Shown: positions 1-12,740 of the stretch, piece after piece
Layout of the letters: each line of letters opens with the position of its first letter
Numbering within the stretch: the first letter of the stretch is position 1
From: Azolla pinnata
Taxonomy: Eukaryota > Streptophyta > Polypodiopsida > Salviniales > Salviniaceae
Direction of reading: 5' to 3'
Length of the DNA: 61,787 nucleotides
Assembly: GCA_037176905.1 (NCBI GenBank)
Contig: JBBBWG010026834.1
Span: 6,164 to 67,950 of the forward strand
The notes under the pieces: generated by a model
The model's input: only the letters and a program-made list of their open reading frames with translations
Databases searched by the model: none
Told to the model about the DNA's origin: nothing
Position numbers and translations under genes: made by a program

Positions 1-359
1 CTTCCTTCTTATCAAAAGATGATCGATTCACCAAGAAGAAGCTATCTTCATGTTGGGTTTAACGCTAAACCCTAAACTCTCCTACTTGATAAATATCCTA
101 CACTATGCTGCGGTTCATCGCTTTGACGGTAGGGATCTGTTCCCTTCGCTTCAATGCTCGTGCATGGCCTCACGCTCTTAGTGAGGTCGTGTTTCGACTT
201 GGCAGTTTGGATTGCCATATTAATCCTGGCTCAAGTCAATCTGTGGACAAGATGCTTCCTCGATGCCTTTATCCTTCCGGTAGCCAAATTGCCTCTCGGT
301 TGTTTCGACACTTGAGTGAACCCCTCACTCAGATCCAGATCTTGATTAATTGCTTGGAG

Positions 360-385
360 TTTAGGGTTTAGGGTTTAGGGTTTAG
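360..385. repeat. Short telomere-type tract (TTTAGGG)n
   Basis: About three and a half perfect copies of the plant telomere heptamer TTTAGGG lie upstream of the FLN1-like gene. It is the first of many such tracts in the window. The rest of 1-430 holds no gene that I recognise. Confidence 0.85.
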
Positions 386-429
386 TCTGCTTCACGATGA
401 ATTGTTGCCTGTTTCGGCATCATGGGCAT

Positions 430-930
430 AAGTATCATCATCCCCATATCTGGTCTCAGATCCTCTTGGAGAAACCACATGCTTATCAAGTGAGAGCCGA
501 TAGCTACAAACGCTAGAGTCTCAACAAGGAATGAAGTAACAACAGAAGCAGAAGAAGAGAACCTAACCATTCGATGGGCATTCGAATCATCATCCATCCC
601 CATATGAGTCTCAGATCCTACAGAGAAACCGCATGCTTAGCTAGAAAGAGCCATTAGCTATACAACCGACAGGAGTCCCAACAAGAACGAACTAGCATAA
701 GGAAATCATCATCCCCATATCTCTCCCGGATCCTACAGAGAAAACCACATTCTTAGCTAGCAAGAGCCATAGCTACAACTTGAAAGAGTCTCAACAAGAA
801 TGAACGAACAGAAGAAGAGAAACTAACCATAGCTACACCACATTCTTAGCTAGCAAGAGCCATAGCTACAACTTGAAAGAGTCTCAACAAGAATAAACTA
901 ACAGAAGAAGAGAAACTAACCATAGCTACA
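430..930. repeat. Degenerate tandem repeat of about 100-150 bp, four copies
   Basis: Four imperfect units share the ordered blocks ATCATCATCCCCATAT, CAGATCCTACAGAGAAA, CTTAGCTAGCAAGAGCCA, TAGCTACAACTTGAAAGAG and TCTCAACAAGAATGAAC. The last two units are the most alike and end in CTAACCATAGCTAC. The array runs into a GAGAA-rich tract (about 920-980) just before the FLN1-like start codon, so it probably forms the promoter or leader of that gene. Confidence 0.7.
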
Positions 931-1059
931 AAGAAGAGCAAAGAAGAGAAGAGAAGAGAAGAGAAGAAGAAGGAGAAGAATTTAGAGCGATTTTTGCTGC
1001 TTCTTCTTCTCCAAGTCTCTGAGCGATCTGACCCCCTAAAACCTCAGATTCTCGTAGCC

Positions 1060-4000
1060 ATGGCTTCTTCTCCTTCTCCTTCTCCTCTTTCTGCTATTTC
1101 CTCTCCTTCTTGGCTGCCGTCTTCTTCCTCCTCCTCTTCTTCTCCTGCTGCTGCTGCTGCTGCTTCTTTTTCTTCTTCGGCATTTCTACGTGCTCCTTCT
1201 CCGATACGGTATGTATCACCGAAACGCATTTCTTTCCTTCGCTTTCTCCTTCTCGATCTCCGTTTCCTTCCTAACCTTGCTCTCTCTCTCTCTCTTTCTT
1301 TTGGGTTTATCTTTCTCTTCTTGTATGCACTACCATCCCTCTTCCTCTCCGTCGGTCTTCCTCATCGCCTCTAAGACCTTCTTCCCTCAACATTCCCCAC
1401 CCAAGACGGATGACGATAGCTCTCAGAGCTGCTGCTGCTGCACGGAAAAAAGCAAGTAAGTCTCATTCTTTGTTTCTTCTTCTTTTCTGAGGTGAAGAAA
1501 GCGTGATCACCATCGCCATTATCAGTCTTCTCATTTCTCAATGCTGGTGTTTTTAGAATGGATACTCATTTTGTATTGAGAGATTTTTCCTGCTCACATG
1601 CGGTAACTGTGGCATCGAGGAACACGGTTTCTTCTATATATCTGTAGTTCCCTTTACATTAAATGAGATAGTGTATGGCTTCATCACTTAGAAACTCTGT
1701 ACTGCGGAATGATCTCGTTCATTCTCCTGAGGTTTGTCTTAATCTTTGGGTTATGTAGACTTAGCAAATAATTTGATGCAAAAGTCGGCCAATGATTTTA
1801 CCATCAATTGGTCCTATCAAATAATTTTGGGTCCTCCCATTAGAAACTTTGCACAGCAGAAGGACTTTATTTGCACACCCAAAATTGGTCCTAATCATTG
1901 TATTGCAGAAATCTTTCCAAAAGATTCGATGTGCTCTTCTACAATGACAATCTGTCTTAATCTTTGGGTTGCAAAAAACTTAGCAAATGTTTTGATTAAA
2001 CGGTGGAAATGTTATATAGGTTTATGGGTTCTTTGGCAAGAAACTAGGCGTCATAGCTGAAATATTTGTCTGGAATGAGTCGTACTCTTTGGTTGCAACT
2101 TCCTAAAACTTAGTAAGTGATTTGATTAAACAAATGGAAAGTTTCATGTGCGAATTGCTAAAGACAAACAGCACATAAATATGTAATATAACTGAGAAAC
2201 AAAATATTTCATCCACTTTAGCAATTTCATTTTTCCATTACCTTTAGAGCTAATGGCACATATACGAAGGGAATTGAAAAGCAAAAGATTTCATTAACAG
2301 GAGGGATTATATTAGCCGATTGTTGAAGGCAATCAGCACCTACATGAGGGATTGAAATAACAACAGAGTTCATAACCAATAGTTTGCCAATTGTTTCATA
2401 CGATTGGCACATATATGAGGAATTGGAAAAGAAGAAGCTTTCAGCTCATTTTCTCTAGTCAAACTGTGCATTTGTAAAGAATTTGAAAAGAGAAGATTCC
2501 ATTAACACCAATCTCATCTGCCCATTATCTTACGATAAATAACAAGTAGAAGTGAATCAATCCGAATTGTAAGGGTTTTCTATAGCTCTATCAAGTCACA
2601 TGTTAATTGTGCGCAAGTCAAATAAGTAAATATAGGCGAATGATCAACCAAAGATACAAGAGAATTGGTGGTAAATGGAGGATCAAAAAAGATTTTGAGC
2701 ATTTGTAATTCTGTTTTTCTATTGCTTAAGAGAAAAGAAGATACTAACGAATCAAATACAGACAATATAATCCACAATTGTAATCCGTTTGCTGATAGAT
2801 TCAGCTCAATTGCAAATATAAAGCAATAAAAAATGGGAGAGTTACGTAACAACTGTTTAACACTATAAGCAAAGACTAAGAGAATGTCAGCACCATTGGG
2901 CAGATTTTGGGGTTGAGCTTTTGCAGATCTGTATTAATGCATTGAAGCTCTAGATTTCATAAATCTAGTTCTGCATCAATCATGTATAAAAGAACTAAAC
3001 TTCTATCAGAACCGAACTTTCATTGAGGAGAAAAGATAATGTACAATTACCTCACTGAAACCGGAATGATATCATGGTCACCTGAAGAACTAACCACTGG
3101 TAAGCTGATATATGAGACATCAATCAGGTGTATTTTTGAAGAATTTGGGGCATAGTTTTCTTCTCCATTTTCTTTTGGAAATCTTCTCGTCAGTAAACTA
3201 GATAGTATAGTGAGTTTGAGCTGGAAGTTCTCTATCCAATTTACGTGAACTAAATCAATAAAAAGATCAACTCATATTGAATGCTGCGCTGCTATTGTTT
3301 CTACTGATTTCTTAAATTGATGAAATGATAGGGGGCCATGAATTGTGTGGTAAGGAAACTTCAGGGTAGTGCTGTACTAGTTTCTTAAATGGCTGAAAAT
3401 CTGCCCAGTTTTTTCAAAAACCATTGCAACGGACTGGTAGGGGGCCTTGAAGAATCATTGTTCTTATTGTGAGAACATTGATTCATATTGAATGCTTCAC
3501 TGCGACTGTTTTGCTGATTTTTTAAATAGCTGAAAATCATCCAGTTTTTCTGAAAATAAATGCAAATGTTGTAATGATTTCTTAAATAGCTGTTAGTGCA
3601 TCCAGATTTTGGAACATAATTGCTTTTGAATGAGAGCAGTCCATCAATTATATGCAATAAAGAAACTTAGTGGTTATAGTTTTTCTTTTAAATTGTGTCA
3701 ATGGAATGCTTTTCCCAGTTCCAAAGACAACGGATACATCAGATGATGATGAAGAAGAAGAGAAAGAAGTTTATGATTGGCCTCCATTGATATGCTGTTT
3801 TGGTGAGGCGATCAACGAGTTTGTGGCCACGGTAAGAGTATCGAATAGGAGGAGCCATCCTGACATGTACTCGAAGTGGAAGATATTACAATGGACACCT
3901 CCAGAGTTTGCTCGCATTCTGAGTGGCTCATCCTTCAATGTTGCTATAGCTTTAGCTCGGCAAGGATGCAGAGTTGCTTTCATGGGAAAAGTCGGGGATG

Positions 4001-5909
4001 ATGCCTATGGGAAGGAGCTAGTCAGTATCCTCAATAACAATAAAGTGCAGACTAGAGGTGTTCGGTTCGATTCCCAGGTTAAGACTGGGATCTCATTCAT
4101 GAATCTCACCTATGAAGATGGTGGGGCCAAGATGTCGTGTGTTCAACCTAGTGCTGAGAATTCGTTGATGGAATTGGACATAAACGAAGACATACTAAAA
4201 GAGGTTTTTCTCTCTGTTCAACAACCCTTTGATTTTCTGTTTTCCTGCCTTACATCTAGCGTTGTTGTAAAGGCTTTTGAGTTTACATGGTATCTTAACA
4301 GTGTTTCTACTGTCTCCTTAAATAGATAATGCCAAGATTTACTTCTTGTAGATTTTTACTAACTTCACTTCACGATAAAGTCTTTTTTAACAGTATTATG
4401 TTTCTAGCCATTGGAAAAACTCAAACATTTTCTTCAATATCTATGCATTTTGTTACCTAGTAATGTTTTGGATTCATGTGGTAGTATCTCCTAAGCTAGC
4501 CAATTCTGAGATCTCCCTAGTGCATATTCTTAAATAGATAATGCTTAGAGATTTACGTTTTCTTAACTCGCTAATGTTCTACATAATCAGCATTTTCTGA
4601 ACTGGCATGCACTTAATCTTCGCTGAAGTAAGTCCAGATTGATGATCATGTTTGCAGTCCCGGATGTTCCATTTCACATCTTCCATCTTAACCGTAGAGC
4701 CAATCCGATCGAGCCTTTTCTCAGCCATCGGAATTGTAAAGAAATATGGTGCCGACATATTTTTCGATGTCAACCTAACGCTTCCATTGTGGATATCTAG
4801 AGAACACACATGGAGTGTAATCAAAGAGGCTTGGCAACAAGCAAATTACATAGAGGTCACCAAGCACGAACTCGAGTTTCTTCTTGGGGAAGAGAACTGC
4901 AGACGGAAGCCTCCTCAATATGCTGCCAACAGTGAGAAAGAGCTGCGTGTTTTCCGAGATGAATATCACTATAAAAGAAGTGAAATCGCTCCTATTTGGC
5001 ATGAGAATTTGAAGTTGCTGGTAGTTCTGGATGGTACCTACGTTATCCATTATTATACTCCTGAGTTTGATGGGGAAGTTCTCGGGGTGGAGGATGTACT
5101 TGTAGCACCAGAAACCTGCGATAGAGCAGGCTCAGCTGATGCCATGGTGGGAGGTAAGTTATATAGGGCTTTTTCTTTTCCTTTTACCACTTCATCATGA
5201 TCACATTTAGAGAATGATGTCTACCTTAAGTACTACCTATATCGGTGCCTAGTTGTTCATGTACTGGATGCTTTGAATACCAATCATAAGAATCAAATAG
5301 GATGAGGCTTATCTCGTAATCTAATTTCCGTAATAGTGGGTTTTCTTTGCATGTAGGGATGGCTTTCATTATGTTCCTTGAAACTCATTTATATGTATGT
5401 CATTCACATTGCAGTTTTCTTTCTTCATGTTGCTTTAAAAACCATCTGTAAAGGTTTTCTGCCTGAACGTGCCTTAAGAGACGCCTGAGTGTAGGAATAT
5501 GTTATGAAGGCTGAATTGTTTGAGGATAACTAAAAGCTCAAATTGTGCGTTCTTCAGGTTTTTCATGACATTCATCGCATCATCTATGTTTGGGCATTTT
5601 GATTATTCATTGCATATTGTTTACACATTCTCACATCTTCCTCGTTATCTGTTTGCTTTCATGTTTGCAGCTATTATGAGGAAACTTAACTTATATCCAG
5701 AGCTGTATAAAGATGAAGAGACTCTACCAAAGGCATTGAGATTTGCACTTTGTGCTGGAATCATTGCTCAATGGACGATAGGTTCTACCAAGGGATTGCC
5801 TACAGAGAGTGCAAGCCAGAATTTAACAGAACAACTTTATCGTCCTGTCTTTGTGCAACCACTCGGGAATGAACTCTATGCAAGGAGATCCCAGGAGTAT
5901 CTTCTATAA
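1060..5909 (+). CDS. FLN1: Plastid fructokinase-like protein 1 (pfkB family)
   Basis: Five exons: 1060-1208, 1406-1455, 3719-4203, 4658-5153, 5671-5909. All junctions are GT-AG and the phases add up to 472 codons plus stop. Residues 1 to about 65 are Ser/Ala-rich then basic, as in a chloroplast transit peptide. An acidic linker (75-83) follows, then the pfkB-type domain starting at YDWPPLICCFGEA (85-97), with FMGKVGDD near 154-161 and AGIIAQWTIG near the C-terminus. These segments match remembered FLN1 proteins much better than FLN2. FLN1 is a component of the plastid-encoded RNA polymerase complex (pTAC/PAP) and is needed for chloroplast gene expression; known FLNs show no clear sugar-kinase activity. 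Oddities: the usual Gly-Gly of the substrate region reads SG (135-136), and the anion-hole motif G(A/S)GD reads GSAD (386-389). The start was chosen because it begins the transit peptide directly. The gene is convergent with the next one. Confidence 0.9.
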
Positions 5910-6848
5910 TAAGCTTCGCACCATATCATGGATATATGTGAGAGGCTTCATCAAGCTATAACCACGGTGTATGCATCGTATGAAAATGCTTCCTTACACA
6001 GAATGTAATCTGGTCCTCTTCTTCGAACTAAAGTTTTTCTTTCCATCACGGGAAGGCTGATTGCCCTATTGGGCGCAAAAGGGAGGAATGGGAATTTATC
6101 TTCTGAAACATACGGTTTATGATGGAAGGGCTTAAAATGCCAATCAGCAATCAAATGGGACCTCAAAATGGAGGTTTGTGCAATATTTGGAATGTTAAAA
6201 GATTAGTACCTCCATACTTCGGATGGTTTAACAAGTGATTGATGCTTAGGTTGACTTCGATGTGTTATCTCTTTGAACTTTCAGATGAAAGCTATTCATT
6301 TTATTTATATCTCTGCTTCTCTCGCAAGGATCTGCCTGGTCATATGTGAGACGATATGTTGATGAGCTCATTTATGGATTAGTGACCTATTTTATTGTAG
6401 CTGAAGAGATCTTTCCGATTTGTTGATGGATTTTGTAATGTCAGCAACAAATCGCATCCTTAGACACAAGTAATGCGAGTGCGATTCTTCACTGTCAGCA
6501 CGTGCAATTGTTTTGAAGTGAAGTGTCTTATGCGCATTCACACAACTGATTGTGTATATTTTAGCATTCCTTGAACTCGCCAGATACTTTCATGAACTTC
6601 AAATTACAAATGATCATAACTACCCACATGGGATTTCCAAGTAAACCGTGTATTTACTTACCACTGTGCGTGGTAAATTCAATGGTTTGTATTGCAATAT
6701 AGGCTTGTATTTCACTCTTAATGGAAGGTATGTCACAAGTATTGGAAACTAAATTAATTTGAGATTTGCTGGTAATTCAATAGGAATCCAAATCAATGTT
6801 TGGGATAATGTGAGCGAAATTGCATCTTGATTGAAAAATTGGAGGACT
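5910..6848. other. Convergent 3' intergenic region
   Basis: This stretch lies between the stop codons of the FLN1-like gene (+) and the HOTHEAD-like gene (-). I see no coding exon, RNA gene or clear repeat in it. It presumably holds both 3' UTRs. Confidence 0.6.
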
Positions 6849-9448
6849 TTATTCTCGTTCTCGAAGTATTTGCACACCCATGTACCTGAGTTGAAAAACA
6901 GATAGCATTTTGAGATCAAGTCTTACAAGCATAATTTGCATTACAACTATGATATTCTTATGACCATTCATTGGCATGACACGTCTTAGACACGGTAGTG
7001 TAGAATGTGTGACCAAGACATTTAGAATCAAGTGCAAGGATGCAACTTCTGGCATGATTCTCTAGATCTGGCAGTCAATTGTAGCCCTGTGATACTCTCC
7101 TATAATTCAAAGTTATACCTTAAGATTCATATGAATGTGATGTATCAACTTGGACAGAGATGCACACAGACCTATGTAATGCGATGGAGATGCACACATG
7201 CGATTTTTAAGAATTCATTATGAAAACATATATGGCTGCTTGAGTAATGTCCTCAATACCAATGCGGTCTTTGAAAAATCTTAGATTATGAGATGGATAT
7301 ATCCTAGACATGTGACCTTAGGGTGAGCATGGCCTAATGCAACCACTGTTACTTCTGGTGGGTCATCCTTTTTACATGCCTAGACATCTTCTTTAGTTTA
7401 CACCTCCAACAGTAATAGACTAATCATCTCCACCTAAAATGAAAGCCATTGCTTGAAAAGATAAAATAATGTAAGTGTTACCCAGTAAGAAATTACCTTC
7501 CAAGCATCATGACAGTGGCCTGAGGATTGGTGCCAGGGGAGTTATTCCATGTGGAGCCATCGATCACACGAAGGGCGTCAACTCCGAGAACATGGTGAGA
7601 AGGATCAATGCAAGGCCCAACTTGGCATCCCCCATGGTAGTGCCAGATAGTAGTCACCGTGTCCCTACAAAATTGCTCTAGCGAGGTAGAGTCATTAGTA
7701 TGCTTCGGTATCAAATTTACAGGAAGTCTTGACGTGATATTGAGTAGATCTGTTGTTGTCAATTCGGGGAGCTTAAAGTCAACAAATGACTCAGCATTGA
7801 TGACTTGTTCAATTGTCCGAATCCCTTCTACGCATCTCTGGAGATCAACAGGATCAGCAAAATAGTTGAATGTAACTTCCGGGTTATCGCTCACATTTGT
7901 AGTGACGAGCCTAAGGTCTCCATTAGAAAGAGGGCCGATGACCTTCTCGAGGATGAATCCTCCTCCCAAGTTCACGCCACTGGCAGCTGCAGCAGCTGAC
8001 GCTGCTTCCAAATCAGCCATAGCTGCAGCAATAGCCTCATTGGTTCTCAGTTTCGGGGGATAAGTAGCCAATTGGCCTATCTCAGGAGACATTATCCCCA
8101 TGCTTGGTGAAGCACCAACAGAAGATGATGGTACACTCACAAATCCACTCGATGCCTCAATGAAGCTACCAAAGGATGTGATTCCTACCACTTGTATCAG
8201 CGATGTCTCGACAGGTGTTGGGGATGGAACAAAGATGGCATTCATCGGGTTATCTGCCATTCCTGTCCCAACTCCAGGTAGATCTACGACAACTGGTATG
8301 TTGAATGATCGGAGATGGTTCGCTGGCCCAATCCCACTCAACATCAACAGTTGTGGTGATCCTAATGCTCCAGCACATATAATGATCTCGCTGCCCCGCT
8401 TCTTCTCATTGATTACAGCTTGGTGGACTTGGCCAGTTGAATCTATGTATTCGACACCATAAGCTGAAGGACGGCTTGAACGGCCAGCTGCAAGGAACAA
8501 ATCACAGAAATAGGTAAATATTACATAAAAGTAGCGTCATCTGGTGAGAACCTATGTAGAGATTTGGTTACAAAGTTTTGCCATAAACACTAGATTTATA
8601 TTCAGAGTTTGAAGTGATTGCAGCAAGCTCTGCAGTATTATAGTTTGACAAACATACAACAGATTAAACATATTCAGTCTTGTAGATTAAGTGTGAGAAA
8701 CTTTGACATTCACACTATAAAATAGATTCGTGTTTGAGAAGATAAATTGCACAACCAAGTTAAGGCTTTACAAAGACATACCTCTGGGCTCACGGAAGAG
8801 GATACGTCGGACATTGGCATGTAGAAGGAGGTGAAGGTTACGAGGATTGGCATACTGAAGAAGGTCAGCAGCTGTGTGACGATTTCCTTGATGATCGAAG
8901 ATAGAACCTCCAATTTTAGTACCCGGTATATGATCAAAGGTATGCCCATTATATGGGACAACGCCGACTTCGAGTAGAGCATTCCTTAAACCACTTTGGA
9001 AGATCTCAATCTCTGGGAAGAAAGCTACCACTGATTCTACCCAAGGGTAGGATTCATTAACTAAGGTTCCATTCCAGCCCACAGCTGCCACATACTCAGG
9101 GCTCGCCCTGGTAAAGAAGCCCGCATTCAAGCACGAGCTCCCACCTAAAACCCGTGCTCTCGCACTTATCACACCATCTGTGGATACGAATCTCTGGGAA
9201 GGAGAGTCTGGGCGAACGTCGGCCAGAGTGCGCTGGAAATTCTCGAGCCTTGTTATGTTAGGGTTTCCATATGGTACCCCTCCCCTTTCTAAGAGGAGGA
9301 CCCGATACTTGCTTGACAATGTGGCGGCCAATGGACAGCCAGCAGTCCCACCTCCCACAATGATGTAATCAAACTTCTGGCGCGGTGTATCTTCCGATGC
9401 ATCCCTTGCGAAGCTGTGATATGGGGCTGCAGCCATCCACAGTGCCAT
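6849..9448 (-). CDS. HOTHEAD-like GMC oxidoreductase (FAD-dependent)
   Basis: Coding exons on the minus strand are 9448-8782, 8487-7497 and 6885-6849. Phases close to give 564 residues. The FAD dinucleotide motif IIVGGGTAGC is at 29-38, followed by LLLERGG, the GMC signature GGSSCLNAGF near 100, GALGSPQLLMLSGIGP, and the catalytic region WHYHGGCQVG (His505/His507) with SPGTNPQATVMMLGRYMG (Asn543). The last exon is only 37 bp and encodes YMGVQILRERE. Family members are secreted or ER-routed oxidoreductases involved in long-chain omega-hydroxy fatty acid oxidation, cuticle and floral organ separation (HTH, ACE) or mandelonitrile-lyase-like roles; the substrate here is unknown. The model has no signal peptide. 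The ATG at 9448 sits beside a CAG acceptor-like site just before APYHSF, so a separate upstream signal-peptide exon is likely and was not found. Confidence 0.9.
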
Positions 9449-9472
9449 AGTTGTTACAAATGCATGCTTGAG

Positions 9473-9927
9473 TTATAAACTACGTTTTAGAATATTTCAA
9501 AGTGTTTAGCACTTACTACCGCTTTCTCAGAAACTCTGATTCCAAAACAACATTCTCAATATTCTCAAGTATTGTACATGTTTCGCAAGTATTTTCTTGT
9601 TTTCTTTACTTAATAAAGGCACTGACTAAAACCCTCTTAAAACTTAATTCTAAAATGAAACCATATGCCTCTCGAGCAATATTTCTGGCATGAAATATTA
9701 TAAACTACGTTTTAGAATATTTCAAAGTATTTTGCACTTACTACCACTTTCTAGAAACTCCATTCCGAAACAACATTCTCAATATTCTCAAGTATTGTAC
9801 ATGTTTCGCAAGTATTTTCTTGTTTTCTTTACTTAGTAAAGGCATTGGCATGGTTTTAGAGAGAACTCTCTTAAAACTTAATTCTAAAATGAAATCATAT
9901 GCCTCTCGAGAAATATTTCTGGCATGA
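9473..9927. repeat. Direct tandem duplication of about 225 bp
   Basis: Copy 1 (9473-9693) and copy 2 (9698-9927) both begin TTATAAACTACGTTTTAG and end with TTTCTGGCATGA. They share a long identical core (ACAACATTCTCAATATTCTC and onward). Copy 2 carries a small insertion. The pair sits directly 5' of the HOTHEAD-like coding start, so it is promoter, leader or intron of that gene. Confidence 0.9.
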
Positions 9928-11457
9928 CTCCTTTATTAGTGGATCTTGTACTAAATAGGTAGATAAAATCATCCATGTTAGTAAAACTACCTGTTAGAAG
10001 AAACACAAATATGAGAAGGGTTTTCTACGTATTTCTTGTGATCATTAATTGTGAATTAATCAGTCGCACGCACATGAACAAAAGAACAGTCTTCCTCATC
10101 GCACATGGTCATGCATACAAGTGGGTATCCCTGCCAAATCACATGCAGTCAAGAATATAAGGAAAAAAGAGACCCATCCTTCCAAGTTAAATTATGGTCA
10201 TGAAAAAGTCAATTAATCGTTTAAAATGACACTCAGTTCATGAGGAATAAAATTCATAGATTCCAAATCACAGATAATCAAGGAAAAAGTGGGATCAATC
10301 TTTCTGATTTACACATGGTCAACCACTTTTGACAAAGTCACATGAATACACGGCTAAGGCTTCCTAATGGAAGTGATCCTTATCAAACGATGCACAAAAT
10401 TACGTGATTAGAAGATTGCTCCGTCCACATTACAGTGCCATAGATGTTCATGGATAGGAAAGAAGTTCGTTCTAAATTACACTATAGTTAAGAACCAGCA
10501 GATTGATCCTTACAATCACACATGATCCATTAGAAAAGATCGATCTTTTTCTTACCCAAATTATCTTGAATACCGATTCTATCTTTGCACATCAAACGTG
10601 GTCAGGAATTAACACATTTCTCCTCCATATCACAAACAAGATGACACTGTTGCTGACCGCATCCATTTGTGGGTTGAGAATCGGATCCTTCAATTCGATA
10701 TGATTGCACGTTACTCAGCTGGTCATGTCTAAGGACACATGTGCGCATCACGTGAACCCTATGGACACTAATGGCATTTCAAGAGAGCGTCTTGAAAATA
10801 CAAGCCCTAAACCCTGAAGCGGAAGCCTTAACCTGATTTATGCTACGAGCAGGGCATTGCTTGTACCGATTACAACAGACCAAAATCCCAGACTAGACGG
10901 CGGTAAGAGTACATAAAACGTTTCTCTTCGAAGGTAATCCCTCTTCGATTCGCAAGGTTCCCAAATCGAAGCCCATGATTTCAGAACAAGCTGAAAGAAA
11001 GCAGAGAACGGAACAAGAGAAGGGTAGGGACGAAGAGAGCCCCCAAAGGGCCGGAGCGGAATAATACCTGAGGATCGTCGTCCGGATGCGGTGCACAAAG
11101 CTCAAGAGGCCATTAGGGTTTAGGGTTTGGTGGGGAACCCTAAAATCTGCAAGCGGAACGAGGCCGCGATTCCGCGGCAGTCGGTCAAGAACGGCAGAGA
11201 CGGCGGCATCGAACGCTCGATCAGGAAAGATTCCCCCGTCCTGCTTAGCGACCCCGTAACCCTAGAAACGAGCTTCTCTCTGTGCCTCTGAGTTTCCTGC
11301 TAACCCCCAGGAAACCCTAGAAAGCCTGCTTCTGCTGGAAGCCCCTGAAACCCTAGACCGAACTTCTGGCGAAACCCTAAACCCTAATCCCTCGGAAGCA
11401 GGGAAGCCCTAAACCCTGCGAAAGAATCTGCTGGAAACCCTAACCCTAAAACCTCGG
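9928..11457. other. Intergenic region with telo-box cluster; possible minus-strand leader exon
   Basis: I see no convincing coding exon. About 10130-10700 carries weak, diverged repeats containing ACATGGTCA-like blocks. Around 11056-11115 the minus strand shows a leader-like sequence followed by a donor (CCTCAG|GTATTA), and CCCTAAACCCTAA-type telo-boxes lie at 11113-11145. Together these could mark a minus-strand promoter and first exon, perhaps of the HOTHEAD-like gene, but this is unproven. From about 11280 telomere-motif words become frequent. Confidence 0.35.
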
Positions 11458-11840
11458 GATTCGGAAAGATTCTCCGACGGGGCAGAAACCCTAACCCTAA
11501 AACCTCTAGATTCGGAAAGATTCTCCGACGGGGCAGAAACCCTAACCCTAAAACCTCTAGATTCGGAAAGATTCTCCGACGGGCAGGAACCCTAACCCTA
11601 AAACCTCCAGATTCGGAAAGATTCTCCGACGGGCAGAAACCCTAACCCTAAAACCTCTAGATTCGGAAAGATTCCCCGATGGACAGGAACCCTAACCCTA
11701 AAACCTCTAGATTCGGAAAGATTCCCCGAGGGGCCGAAACCCTAACCCTAAAAACCTCTAGATTCGGAAAGATTCCCCAGCGGACAGAAACCCTAACCCT
11801 AAAACCTCTAGATTCGGAAAGATTCCCCGAGGGATACATT
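11458..11840. repeat. 50-51 bp minisatellite with built-in telomere motif, 8 copies
   Basis: Units start GATTCGGAAAGATTC at 11458, 11509, 11560, 11610, 11660, 11710, 11761 and 11811. Each contains CCCTAACCCTAAAACCTC. The period is 50 or 51 bp and the copies differ mainly in the CCGACGGGG/CCGAGGGGC segment. Confidence 0.95.
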
Positions 11841-12060
11841 GGGGGGGAGATTCGCGGGGGACAGAAGCCTCCTCTGCTAGAGAGGATCTTTTGTTTGGAA
11901 TTAGAGATTCTCTTTTTATCTGGAATCGGGGGGAAATTCTCGCGTCGATCCGTTCCGGCCCGACCCGACGGGAAACGAATCTCTCGCCGGATTCCGAGAA
12001 GAGAATGCGAGATCTCACCGGTTCTGAACTGCGGTGGGATTCGATCCGAGGTGTTTGCTC

Positions 12061-12420
12061 GAGATACTGGAATCTCGTAATGAGCTGCGGAGATTCTAAA
12101 TGGGCACCCCGGAGAAGATACCCGAAGCCGGTACCTTTGAGACACGGGATGAACAAGATACTAGAATCTCGTAATGAGCTGCAGAGATTCTAAGCGGGGA
12201 CCCCGGAGAAGATACCAGAATCCAGTGCCTTCGAGACACGGGATGAACGAGATACTGGAATCTCGTAATGAGCTGCGGAGATTCTAAACGGGCACCCCAG
12301 AGAAGATACCAGAATCCAGTGCCTTCGGGACACGGGATGAACGAGATACTGGAATCTCGTAATGAGCTGCGGAGATTCTGAACGGGCACCCCGGAGAAGA
12401 TACCAGAATCCAGTCGATGC
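12061..12420. repeat. 94-bp tandem repeat, four copies
   Basis: Units begin at 12061, 12155, 12249 and 12343, exactly 94 bp apart. Each contains GATACTGGAATCTCGTAATG, GAGCTGCGGAGATTCTAA, GGGCACCCC and GAGACACGGGATGAAC-like blocks. The fourth copy breaks off after AGATACCAGAATCCAGT. The long open frames across it are a consequence of the period and have no family features. Confidence 0.95.
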
Positions 12421-12740
12421 AAAGCATGCATGCATATACAGCTTGCAGATAGAACAGCGGTAAAGATCAGGGAGCCACGAATCCTCGGCGAGCAGCTGCG
12501 GTCTGTGTCCTAGTTGAGCGAGCTTTTCTCGATCGGGGGAAGATCGGGGAAAAACCCTAACGTAAAATGTTTTTAAAAAACCACAACCAACAGAAGGCAG
12601 GAAGGAGCACGATGAGCATACGCGCTTCGGCATGGCTCCGATGCTGGAAGAAGCAGAAGCAGAAGAGGTTGATCCACAGAGCAGCAGCGGAGACAGCAGC
12701 AGGAAACGGCAGACGAGCTGCTGGTGCATGAGCCGACGAT

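Noticed and set aside
4065..4080. GGTTCGATTCCC, resembling a tRNA B box
   Set aside because: It lies in a conserved part of FLN1 exon 3 with no cloverleaf around it.
11657..12431. Overlapping open frames of 100-160 codons on both strands
   Set aside because: They exist because the 50-51 bp and 94-bp tandem repeats rarely contain stops. Residues simply repeat with the DNA period.
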